Of a stretch of DNA of 64,000 bases, positions 44,247-52,421 are shown piece after piece. The DNA lies in NCBI RefSeq assembly GCF_900537995.1, contig NZ_LR027880.1:3947501-4011500 (forward strand), written 5' to 3'. Numbering within the stretch: the first letter of the stretch is position 1; every line of letters starts with the position of its first letter. Made by a program: the position numbers and the translations under genes. The notes under the pieces are model-generated. The model worked only from the letters and a program-made list of their open reading frames with translations. It ran no database searches and had not been told where the DNA came from. The stretch is from Roseburia intestinalis L1-82 (lineage in GTDB: Bacteria > Bacillota > Clostridia > Lachnospirales > Lachnospiraceae).

Positions 44247-44953
44247 TCTTCTTCCTGCACCAGCGTATAATTCTGTAATTGTTTACGAACTTCTTCTTTA
44301 CTGTTAAACATTAACACATCTACTATGGAAAGTCCCGGAACAAATTTATCCCCAAACTGCTGATACTTTATTTCCCCGGTCTTTAAAAATTTAAGCATAA
44401 TCCCATTCTCTTTAAAATCAGAAAAAGAATAAAGTGCCTGACCACCAATTGCATTATAATAGGTATCTGCCTGCAGCAACTTACAAATTTCCAGTACCTT
44501 TTCCTGTCCACGTTTGCTACAGTCCTTTTTTAAATCAGATGACAAAACAAGTTCTGATTTCATTTCCAGATAATCATGAATCTCACGGATAGAATCCGCC
44601 AAATACAATGCAAGTGATTCCTCTGGATTTCGGATTATCCTCTCTAATATCGGAAATATCTCCTGAAAATATGGTGCTTTTCCATATGCATTTTCAAGCA
44701 TCCTTAAGTTTTTATTTTCAAGCGCTATTTCATGATGAACCATTATCTCATTAATTTTTTTAAAAGAACTCGCTCCAAGCATCGGCACATTTATATATTT
44801 TGCCTCTCCTCCAAGCAGTATACGGTTTCTATGAATCCAACCACCCTTAATAAAATTAACATCATCATAAATTACATATCGGTCTACCGCATTCATAAGT
44901 TGCCAGTATCCAATATACGGCAAAAAATACGGCTGCATAATTCCAACTTTCAT
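44243..44953 (-). CDS. WbqC family protein, copy 2
   Basis: From the ATG at 44951-44953 (GGAG ahead; an upstream start at 44965 is weaker) a 236-residue protein. It begins M-K-V-G-I-M-Q-P-Y-F-L-P-Y-I-G-Y-W and has Y-D-D-V-N-F-I-K-G-G-W-I-H-R-N-R, the same pattern as the 13.4 kb copy. The C-terminal region has S-D-F-K-E-N-G-I-M-L-K-F and F-V-P-G-L-S-I-V-D-V-L-M. It stands between a full DegT gene and the short DegT-like gene. Confidence 0.85.
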   Translation of the reverse strand: MKVGIMQPYFLPYIGYWQLMNAVDRYVIYDDVNFIKGGWIHRNRILLGGEAKYINVPMLGASSFKKINEIMVHHEIALENKNLRMLENAYGKAPYFQEIFPILERIIRNPEESLALYLADSIREIHDYLEMKSELVLSSDLKKDCSKRGQEKVLEICKLLQADTYYNAIGGQALYSFSDFKENGIMLKFLKTGEIKYQQFGDKFVPGLSIVDVLMFNSKEEVRKQLQNYTLVQEEE

Positions 44954-44991
44954 CACATTCTCCATTTCAATACCAAAAGGAATTTCACACT

Positions 44992-46101
44992 TTATCCCTC
45001 TTTTTGTATCTCAAGAACCGCCTTAGAGATCATATCCACCTGTTCTATCCGCAGGCTGGCATACAACGGTAAAACAAGAATCCTGTTAGAATAATCTCTC
45101 GCTTGCTCTAAATCATTCTTTTTGTATTTGTTCCTAAAGCAGGCTGCATCCGCAGTAATCGGATAAAAATATTTTCTTGAAAAAATATTTTTCTGTCGCA
45201 GTCCTGTATATACTTTATCACGTAATTCTGCCGTTTCAAACAATACCGGCATATAAGCATAATTCGGCTCTACGCCTTTTTGATACTGATTCAACCGAAG
45301 CTTCGTCTCTCCCGAAAAATTTTCACAATAACGTTCCACAACTCTTTTTCTAGCTTCAATATTCTGCTGCAAATATTTTAAATTGCACAGTCCCATTGCT
45401 GCCTGAAATTCATTCATCTTAGCGTTTGCCCCTACAGAAACGATTAATTCTTCATTCCGTATTCCAAAATTTTTGAGATTATACAGCTTTTCATACTGTT
45501 CTCTTGTTTTCGCACAAACACAGCCCCCTTCAATTGTGTGGAATACTTTTGTTGCATGAAAACTGAACGTCGATAAATCGCCAAAACTTCCGACTCCTTT
45601 TCCCTGATAAGTTTCTCCAAATGCATGTGCCGCATCATAAATAACTTTCAGATCATACTTGTATGCAATCTGCTCAATCTCTTCTACATTACAAATATTT
45701 CCATACACATGCACAGGCACAATAGCGACAGTATGCTCCGTAATGAGTTCCTCAATCTTGCTCTCATCAATAGTATAATCTTCCTTCACATCACAGAACA
45801 CCGGTACGAGTCCATTGCGTATAATCGCATGAGTAGTGGAAATAAAGGTAAATGGCGTCGTAATTACTTCACCACCTTTTGGAAGATTTAATGATTGAAG
45901 CGCCAATTCCAATGCCATATGCCCATTTACCGTCAACGATATCTCCGGCACTTTCAGATAAGTTCTCAATTCATCTTCCAGACGTTTATGGTAATCCCCC
46001 ATATTAGTCAGCCAATGACTTTCCCAGAGTGGCTTTATCATTTCCACGTATTCCTCAAATGGAGGCATTGAGCTTTGTGTTACAAGTATTTTATCATCCA
46101 T
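44992..46101 (-). CDS. DegT/DnrJ/EryC1 family sugar aminotransferase
   Basis: PLP aminotransferase of 369 residues, VioA/WecE-like. Blocks: P-F-T-F-I-S-T-T-H (about residues 83-91), D-A-A-H-A-F-G with the PLP-pairing Asp, and S-F-H-A-T-K-V-F-H-T-I-E-G-G with the PLP lysine. The start has GAGGAAG ahead. It is upstream of WbqC, the short DegT-like gene and the SDR, which together could make one amino sugar. Confidence 0.88.
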   Translation of the reverse strand: MDDKILVTQSSMPPFEEYVEMIKPLWESHWLTNMGDYHKRLEDELRTYLKVPEISLTVNGHMALELALQSLNLPKGGEVITTPFTFISTTHAIIRNGLVPVFCDVKEDYTIDESKIEELITEHTVAIVPVHVYGNICNVEEIEQIAYKYDLKVIYDAAHAFGETYQGKGVGSFGDLSTFSFHATKVFHTIEGGCVCAKTREQYEKLYNLKNFGIRNEELIVSVGANAKMNEFQAAMGLCNLKYLQQNIEARKRVVERYCENFSGETKLRLNQYQKGVEPNYAYMPVLFETAELRDKVYTGLRQKNIFSRKYFYPITADAACFRNKYKKNDLEQARDYSNRILVLPLYASLRIEQVDMISKAVLEIQKEG

Positions 46102-46120
46102 CTTTCTTCCTCTGTTTTCT

Positions 46121-47686
46121 CTAACCTTCCCTGTTATTCTCGTTTTCTATAATATATTCCTGCAATTCTTTGCAAAAATTTTTGATATTTCCAAGACTGT
46201 CTACTCCATAGATAGCTGCCGCACTCTTTCTGCAATTTTCCTTCTGTTGTTCCATAAATGCAGCATCATGAATGTAACGGTTTACGATGTCTGGCATATT
46301 CCACAATTTTTCACAGGTAAATGCCTCCCCCACCTGTGCCACATCACAATCTGGCAGAGTCAATACCGGGACATCATTTTCCACCGCATAAAATGCTCCA
46401 GTTCCTCCTCCCTGTCTCGGCGGATTTAAAAAGAGATTTCCAATCCTCATGATCCCTTTAAAATCATTCACTGCACCAAAAAAGCGGTAATGGTCTGCCT
46501 CTTTTGCTAACTCATTTTCAAGTTTCGGGCAATTCCCAATAAAAACAAACAACACCTCATTTTGTTCTAAAATCATTTGAAATACCCTCTTTACTTCTTC
46601 GGTCACTTCTGTATCCAGACGATTACCTGCAATCAGAATTACAAATTTATCTTCCGCAATTCCAAAATCTTTTCTATCGACACCACTTTCTACATTTGCA
46701 TTCAGTTCATCCACACACACCATTTCAAATATTTTCTGGTCTGGTCTGGTCCATTCTAAATATTTTCTATTTTCTTCCTCCGTACATCGAAAGTATCTTA
46801 CGATCACAGACGAAGCCGTCTGAGCCGGCTGATTCACACATGCCATCGCACAGACCGTCGTAAAATCCCCACATAGATCTGCCAGAATATTAGAATCTCC
46901 AACCGTCAGTATAAATGCCGGGTTATATTCTTTAATATCATGTATTGCCTTTTTCAATTCTTCAAAATAATTCTCTTCCGTATAATTCAGGTTGTATCCT
47001 TTTATATGTACCCCCAAAAGTTTTAATTCAAACTTCCCCGTTTCCGGATAACAGCATACATCCACCAGTGAGTTATACCAATTCCAATACTCTGAAATCT
47101 CTATTTGATTCATATTTGTGGCATATACACAAACTTCATATCCAAGCTTTTGTAACCAGCAATAAATATTTGTCATTTTCTGAGTTGGTGCATGGGCTTC
47201 ACCCAAAAGAGGTTCTATCATAAGTACAACTCTTTTTTTGTTCCTCTGTGCAAATGGAACATATTGCAATTTCATATTAAGTTCTTTTCGAATCTGTGTT
47301 ACCAGATCTATATAAATACTATTTTGAATAATATAATGACGCTTTTCATCTGTAACCATTGGGGAACTGAAAACTGCTTTCCAGAGCTGACGGATGGTAT
47401 TTATTCTGCTCAAAAGTGGTATATTTTCTTCTATTAACATATTTTCTATAAAATATTCCACTTTTTCATCTCTAAGTGCACTCAGTAGGTATGAAAACAG
47501 CAGCATTTGAAATTTTCCATTCTGTTTTGTTGTTTCTGCCACACCAGCCAGACAATCCCACTGAATCTGTTGATCTAATACATCATACTGCCTCTTTAAT
47601 TCCGGTTCCAATTCGCGCAATTTAGTGAAACCGCCAATATTCATATGTTCAATCGCATCGCAAATCAATGTTAAGAATTCATTCAA
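46121..47686 (-). CDS. GT-B glycosyltransferase, GT41-like C-terminus, copy 2
   Basis: A 521-residue paralogue of the 15.2-16.8 kb protein. Shared features: helical N-terminal third, A-H-A-P-T-Q near residue 180 (H-A-P-T in both), L-I-A-G-N-R-L-D near residue 340, and the donor-site run F-L-N-P-P-R-Q-G-G-G-T-G-A then V-P-V-L-T-L-P. The start is a TTG (47684-47686) with GGGAGG eight bases ahead; the following ATG is out of frame. Candidate cytoplasmic protein- or sugar-glycosylating enzyme, target not known. Confidence 0.7.
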   Translation of the reverse strand: MNEFLTLICDAIEHMNIGGFTKLRELEPELKRQYDVLDQQIQWDCLAGVAETTKQNGKFQMLLFSYLLSALRDEKVEYFIENMLIEENIPLLSRINTIRQLWKAVFSSPMVTDEKRHYIIQNSIYIDLVTQIRKELNMKLQYVPFAQRNKKRVVLMIEPLLGEAHAPTQKMTNIYCWLQKLGYEVCVYATNMNQIEISEYWNWYNSLVDVCCYPETGKFELKLLGVHIKGYNLNYTEENYFEELKKAIHDIKEYNPAFILTVGDSNILADLCGDFTTVCAMACVNQPAQTASSVIVRYFRCTEEENRKYLEWTRPDQKIFEMVCVDELNANVESGVDRKDFGIAEDKFVILIAGNRLDTEVTEEVKRVFQMILEQNEVLFVFIGNCPKLENELAKEADHYRFFGAVNDFKGIMRIGNLFLNPPRQGGGTGAFYAVENDVPVLTLPDCDVAQVGEAFTCEKLWNMPDIVNRYIHDAAFMEQQKENCRKSAAAIYGVDSLGNIKNFCKELQEYIIENENNREG

Positions 47687-47987
47687 TTCTTATTCCTCCC
47701 TATCCCTTACATTCGTCAATATTCACTCGTATCCGTCACGCAGACTACTCCATTCATGCTTTCCATCTCACATTAGAAGCTGGGAAAAAGAGTACATATT
47801 TCTGATCCTAATCAGAAGCCTTTGGCTCTGCCAAAAGTTTTTTCACAACTCCTGAGGTGTTGAGACCTACTTCCGGCTGGAAATCCTTGTTGCGCTCCAG
47901 GAAAGTGTCGACCATGCCCTTTTTTCGGCGACTATCGGGATGAAGCTATGTGTGAGATTATAATGAATCCCACTGTCAATACTACTG
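47687..47987. other. 301-bp gap with a coding scrap and hairpins
   Basis: No intact gene. It holds a short unrecognised reading frame (47808-47945), a palindrome TCTGATCCTAATCAGA near 47801-47816, and a CTTTGGC/GCCAAAG hairpin followed by six T residues on the plus strand (about 47820-47846). Composition is richer in G+C than the flanking spacers, so it may be the leftover of a deleted gene. Confidence 0.5.
47808..47945 (-). pseudogene. Unrecognised coding scrap
   Basis: A 46-codon open stretch between two stops reads with strong coding character: L-H-P-D-S-R-R-K-K-G-M-V-D-T-F-L-E-R-N, then L-N-T-S-G-V-V-K-K-L-L-A-E-P-K-A-S-D. No ribosome binding site is properly spaced to its only ATG (47913-47915). 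It looks like the end of a lost gene, but I do not recognise the family. Confidence 0.3.
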
Positions 47988-49721
47988 TCAGTGAGTGAAA
48001 CTGTGCATTGCATATATCACACCACTTTCTTTTACTTCGCACAGTTTCTCCCTTATTCTGGTGTCTTCATACCTGACATCGTCTTTTAACAGTAACTCCA
48101 CACCTGTTTTAAAACGATTCCACGGATTCTGACAAATCTGTAACAGCCTCTCACCCGCATCTCTGTCAAACTGTTTTTTCCATACGACCATGCCCGCCGT
48201 CTCATCCATTTCCATTGCAACTTCCACAAATTCCGCCAACCACTTGCTGTTACGGCAAATTTCTTCTAATAACATCTTATTCTTCTTACATATCCAGTAA
48301 TTCACGCCCGCAGCCCCGATAAGGCACTCCGCATACTCTTCCCGTCCGGCATAATTCATCATCTCACCCATCTCCTGTGTAGAAATCATTTCTTCTACAC
48401 GTATAAAACGTTCCGGCAAACTCTTTTCTATTGCATTCATATAACTGTCACAAAGAGGTTCTCCAAGCGCGATATTCTGACACTTCTCTGTAAGATTGTC
48501 TAACACCCGTCTTGCTATATATTGAATTCTGGTATCGTTTGCATTAAATTTATCTGGTAAAATTGCTTTTATGCTGTCCCACTGACGTTTCTCATCATGA
48601 TTATATCCGCATGTTTTTGACGATTGCGATGTGTTAAGCGTCAATACATACTCTGACTGACTCATAACCACAATTTTTTCTGCCCTCACGATTGCTTCCG
48701 TCATTCCCTGGCAGTCCCCATAAAATGGATAATAAAAATCAATCCCATTTTCTTTTAAAAAAACGATTTCCACGTAGTGCATCACAGAATTGTAGTAGAC
48801 ATTTTTCATCAATTCTGCCATGCATGTCAGTTTGTCTCTGTTTTCTTTATACACCTTATACTCCGGCAATGTATGATTTACTACCTGAAATTTACCTTGC
48901 TCATATTTCGCATAATAGCTTCCTGTGAAAATAACTTGCGGATGGTGCTTAATAACTTCCCCTGCGACCTCTGACAATGTCTGTTCTGTTGTCATAAAAT
49001 CATCCGCTCCAAGGAACATCATATAGCTTCCCACCGACATTTTCAGGCACTCACTGATTCCCTTACACCAACCAATATTGTCTTTACGGTATATGCATTT
49101 TATCCTTTCATCAAGCCTCTCATACTGTTTCAATTTCTCCACAGTTGCATCGGAACTGCCATTATCAAGAATTAACATTTCCCATCCATCAAACTTCTGG
49201 TTTTTCACGGATGATATTGCTGCATCCACTGTCTGTGCAGAATTATAAGTACACATAATAATGGTAAAAAGTGGTATTTCCTTCTCATAAATATATCCGT
49301 AATCCGTTGAAACTGACGAATATGAAAGTCCTTCAAATATCTTCTGTGATGCAATATTTTCTCTTTTAACCTCAGCCGTCATTTTTCTGCAAAATGCCTG
49401 CTCCCGTAGTCTATCTTCCATGCATCTTAACATCCATTTAGCATATCCATATCCTCTTGCCTTTTGGCAGAGCGCATAAGAAATTTCTCCATCCACTCCG
49501 TGCAAATCCACACGAGCCTGTCCGATGTTCTCTCCATCCTGCTTCAAAACATAAATTTGCGTCTGCTTATCACCAAGTTTCTCCTTATACCATGCCACAT
49601 GGCTTTCATAAGAAAATGTCTCTGTCTGAAACGAATTTTTTCTGACATCCTCCTCATTACGCAAATCATATAAAAAGCGACAATCTTCTTCTGTCGCTCT
49701 TGTTAGTGTCAGTTTCTGCAT
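47988..49721 (-). CDS. GNAT acetyltransferase - GT2 glycosyltransferase fusion (candidate PseH)
   Basis: From the ATG at 49719-49721 (AAAGGA ahead) a 577-residue fusion. Residues 1-150 are a GNAT domain with the PseH/RimJ look: L-R-N-E-E-D-V-R-K-N-S-F, I-G-Q-A-R-V-D, and the acetyl-CoA loop K-A-R-G-Y-G-Y-A, then N-I-A-S-Q-K-I-F-E. Residues 155-400 are a GT2 domain: F-T-I-I-M-C-T-Y-N-S, L-D-N-G-S-S-D-A-T, L-G-A-D-D-F-M. The rest is helical. PseH is the only pathway enzyme otherwise missing here, and pseB, pseA, hisH and hisF lie immediately upstream. Assignment as PseH is inference. Confidence 0.75.
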   Translation of the reverse strand: MQKLTLTRATEEDCRFLYDLRNEEDVRKNSFQTETFSYESHVAWYKEKLGDKQTQIYVLKQDGENIGQARVDLHGVDGEISYALCQKARGYGYAKWMLRCMEDRLREQAFCRKMTAEVKRENIASQKIFEGLSYSSVSTDYGYIYEKEIPLFTIIMCTYNSAQTVDAAISSVKNQKFDGWEMLILDNGSSDATVEKLKQYERLDERIKCIYRKDNIGWCKGISECLKMSVGSYMMFLGADDFMTTEQTLSEVAGEVIKHHPQVIFTGSYYAKYEQGKFQVVNHTLPEYKVYKENRDKLTCMAELMKNVYYNSVMHYVEIVFLKENGIDFYYPFYGDCQGMTEAIVRAEKIVVMSQSEYVLTLNTSQSSKTCGYNHDEKRQWDSIKAILPDKFNANDTRIQYIARRVLDNLTEKCQNIALGEPLCDSYMNAIEKSLPERFIRVEEMISTQEMGEMMNYAGREEYAECLIGAAGVNYWICKKNKMLLEEICRNSKWLAEFVEVAMEMDETAGMVVWKKQFDRDAGERLLQICQNPWNRFKTGVELLLKDDVRYEDTRIREKLCEVKESGVIYAMHSFTH

Positions 49722-49813
49722 ATGTTCCATCCTTTTGTCTAACCAAATTCTATAAAACGCTCCCTATGTTGAATTCTTCCGCAGCCCTAACGTTTTTTCG
49801 TTGCGCAGATACG

Positions 49814-50572
49814 CTAAATCATTCTCACCGCAACTCCGTGTTCCCCAAGATATTCTTTTGCTTCCTTCGGCGTCTGCTCTGTAAAATGATAAATGCTTGC
49901 CGCCGCTACTGCAGAAGCACCACCTTCCTGCACTGCCTTGCGCATATGCTCATAGTTCCCGGCTCCCCCGGAGGCAATGACCGGAACATTCACAAGTGAC
50001 GTTGCAATTTTTATCATTTCAACATCATATCCTTCCATCGTCCCGTCGAGTTCCACGGAAGTCAGCAGAATTTCTCCTGCACCTGCCTCCACCACTTTTA
50101 TAATCCAGTCCTGTAAAAGCCAACCGGTATCCACCGAACCGTTGTGAGAAAAACAGTGATACTCTCCATCAATCTTACGGCAGTCAATGCTTGCCACAAT
50201 ACATTGCGAGCCAAACAGTTTCGCACCCTCCGTAATCAGAGACAGATTATCATATGCCGCACTGTTGATTGCAACCTTATCCGCCCCTGCACGAAGCAGA
50301 TTCTTAATCTGGTCAATATGACAAATCCCGCCACCCACACAAAACGGTACAAAACATTCCCGTGAAAAATCCCGGATTTCATCGTAATCCGGGTCTCTTT
50401 TTTCATTGGTTGCCTCAATGTCGAGCAAAATCAGCTCGTCCACCTCACGCATATTATAAACCTTGATGGCAGGCAGCACCGTATCCACCCGACGCCAGGA
50501 ATTAAATCCGACTCCTTTTACCAGTCCCACTGATTTGTATAATAACGTTGGAATCACACGTACCTTTAACAT
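49814..50572 (-). CDS. HisF-like subunit of the sugar amidination system
   Basis: A TIM-barrel homologue of imidazole glycerol phosphate synthase cyclase (252 residues). The HisF pattern is clear: L-V-K-G-V-G-F, L-L-D-I-E-A-T, C-V-G-G-G-I, A-S-G-G-A-G. But the catalytic Asp11 of HisF is Leu here (I-P-T-L-L-Y-K instead of I-P-C-L-D-V-K), so histidine synthesis is unlikely. The second Asp is kept (A-S-I-D-C-R). In WbpG-HisH2-HisF2 systems such subunits carry ammonia to a sugar amidotransferase, and that gene is two genes upstream here. Confidence 0.85.
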   Translation of the reverse strand: MLKVRVIPTLLYKSVGLVKGVGFNSWRRVDTVLPAIKVYNMREVDELILLDIEATNEKRDPDYDEIRDFSRECFVPFCVGGGICHIDQIKNLLRAGADKVAINSAAYDNLSLITEGAKLFGSQCIVASIDCRKIDGEYHCFSHNGSVDTGWLLQDWIIKVVEAGAGEILLTSVELDGTMEGYDVEMIKIATSLVNVPVIASGGAGNYEHMRKAVQEGGASAVAAASIYHFTEQTPKEAKEYLGEHGVAVRMI

Positions 50573-50588
50573 TTTGCGACCTCTTTTT

Positions 50589-51203
50589 CTACATACTAAG
50601 GAAATTCTTAATCAACTTAAACCCCGCCTTCTGGCTCTTCTCCGGATGGAACTGCGTCCCCACAATATTATCCTTTATGACAGAGGACACAAATTCTCCG
50701 CAGTAAGGTGTCACTGTAGCAATGTTTTTTTCATTTGCTACGCGAAAATGATAGCTGTGTACAAAATAATAATTTGTTCCGTCTGCAATTCCATCAAAAA
50801 GTGGCGAATCTTCCCTCTTTAAAATCTCATTCCACCCCACATGCGGAATCCGTTCCTTTTCCTGCGTCTGCGTAAAACGGACAATTTCTCCGGGAATATA
50901 ACCAAGTCCGTCACATTCCCGCACCTCATACCCCTTGTCCGCAAGGAGCTGCATTCCAAGGCAGATTCCAAGAATCGGTGTCTCTTTTTCCAAAACTGCC
51001 CGGTTTAATTCCTCTATCCAGCCATTTTTCCGGAGATTGTCCATAGCATCCGGAAATGCGCCAACTCCAGGAAGTACAATATGCTCTGCATCCCGCAGTT
51101 CTAACGGATTGTCGATAATAACTGCATCCGAACCGCACTTTTCAAATGCGCGCTGTACAGACAACAGGTTTCCCATTCCATAGTCGATAATCGCAGTTTC
51201 CAT
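50589..51203 (-). CDS. HisH-like glutamine amidotransferase of the sugar amidination system
   Basis: Class I glutamine amidotransferase of 204 residues that should release ammonia from glutamine. The catalytic Cys is in L-G-I-C-L-G-M-Q-L-L (about residue 80), and the His and Glu are in Q-F-H-P-E-K-S near the C-terminus. The N-terminal I-D-Y-G-M-G-N-L is typical of HisH. Its ATG follows the pseA stop without a gap, and hisF follows 17 bases on. No other histidine gene is in the window, which fits the amidination role. Confidence 0.88.
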   Translation of the reverse strand: METAIIDYGMGNLLSVQRAFEKCGSDAVIIDNPLELRDAEHIVLPGVGAFPDAMDNLRKNGWIEELNRAVLEKETPILGICLGMQLLADKGYEVRECDGLGYIPGEIVRFTQTQEKERIPHVGWNEILKREDSPLFDGIADGTNYYFVHSYHFRVANEKNIATVTPYCGEFVSSVIKDNIVGTQFHPEKSQKAGFKLIKNFLSM

Positions 51204-52373
51204 TTATTTGTTCTCGTCCTCTTCTACATTGTCATAATTAATCTTAGTCAGATTACCATTTTTGTCCTTAATCAGCTTACCGTTTTTATCAGTCAAAAAC
51301 AGTTTTTTGTTCGTAAATTCATCACAGATTTTGATAAACTCGTCTACTGTCACACCGATTGGTTCTAAGATATCTTCAAGCTTCTTATCAAGGTAAGTCC
51401 ATCGGAATGCGCCATCACGCTCCTTTACCGTTTTCATTGCCTCTTCTCTTGATATACGTCCGCGGCGGATGTGCATGGATGCCTGGTCAGAGCAGCGTCC
51501 AAAACCAAATTTCAGATACTTGAAATATTCATGAATACCAGCCTGATAATTGTCAAGGTTCTCATAATCATCGTAATCGCCTTCTACAACCTTGCCCCAG
51601 CTTTCAAATCCGTGCGCTTTTGCCACAAGTACATTATGTAAACCTTCCCATGGGATGTAGTATCCAAGGAAAATGCCGGTCACACCAACACGTTTTAATT
51701 CCTCATCTGTCGGATAGGTAAATGGAATCAGGTCTTTCTTTGTAATTCCTTCCTGTCCCACAAGATCGTTAACACGAAGTCCAAGCATACCACCAAACTC
51801 CTCTAACCATCTGCGGTCAAGAACATTATTCTCAACGGCTGCTGCCGGTCCGCCGTACTCGTTCTGGGAATTTTCTCCCCAGATGATAAGCGGTACATTG
51901 AAATTCACCGCCATTCTCACCGGGACGGTAAAAATACTTACATGCTCCGGCCATGAAATATCACCAACCTCTGTCAGTCCGATACGGTTTAACTTCGCAC
52001 GTACCACACGGTTAGTGGTTACTTCGATGTAATCAACACCCATTTTTTTGATATTCTCGATATTTCTTCTTCCGATATCAGTGAGGTCACAGGTTGTCGC
52101 TGTTACACAGAGTGGATTCATTCCAAGTTCTAACATAGTGATAACCTGATAGGTGCTGTCCTTTCCACCACTGACCGGAATAATGCAGTCCCAGTTACTT
52201 CCGTCTTTAGAACGATAACGGTCAAGAATCTCCATCAATTCTTTTTTACGCTCATCCCAGTCTACATTCTTACGGTTCTCATAGTTACGGCAGGCATTAC
52301 AGATACCTTCCTCATCAAATGATAAATGCGGCTTTGTGCTTGGCAAGCAGCATCTTTTACAATACTGAATCAT
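51204..52373 (-). CDS. pseA: N-acetyl sugar amidotransferase (PseA/WbuX/WbpG family)
   Basis: Converts an N-acetyl group of a sugar to an acetamidino group using ammonia and ATP. The start at 52371-52373 (GGAGAG ahead) gives 389 residues and puts the zinc-type C-x2-C (C5, C8) at the N-terminus, as is usual. A second C-x2-C (C25, C28) follows, then the PP-ATPase P-loop S-G-G-K-D-S (residues 68-73). A W-G-E-N-S-Q-N-E-Y-G-G block is also characteristic. Placed directly between pseB and HisH/HisF, it most likely makes acetamidino-pseudaminic acid. Confidence 0.88.
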   Translation of the reverse strand: MIQYCKRCCLPSTKPHLSFDEEGICNACRNYENRKNVDWDERKKELMEILDRYRSKDGSNWDCIIPVSGGKDSTYQVITMLELGMNPLCVTATTCDLTDIGRRNIENIKKMGVDYIEVTTNRVVRAKLNRIGLTEVGDISWPEHVSIFTVPVRMAVNFNVPLIIWGENSQNEYGGPAAAVENNVLDRRWLEEFGGMLGLRVNDLVGQEGITKKDLIPFTYPTDEELKRVGVTGIFLGYYIPWEGLHNVLVAKAHGFESWGKVVEGDYDDYENLDNYQAGIHEYFKYLKFGFGRCSDQASMHIRRGRISREEAMKTVKERDGAFRWTYLDKKLEDILEPIGVTVDEFIKICDEFTNKKLFLTDKNGKLIKDKNGNLTKINYDNVEEDENK

Positions 52374-52421
52374 AATTTTCTCTCCAATTTTATTCTGATT
52401 TTTCATTACAAAATTTAATTT

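Noticed and set aside
47820..47846. Plus-strand hairpin with six T residues as a terminator
   Set aside because: No plus-strand gene leads into it; it is more likely a leftover structure.
49814..51203. HisH/HisF read as histidine biosynthesis genes
   Set aside because: No other his genes are near, the HisF Asp11 is lost, and they are coupled to a sugar amidotransferase.
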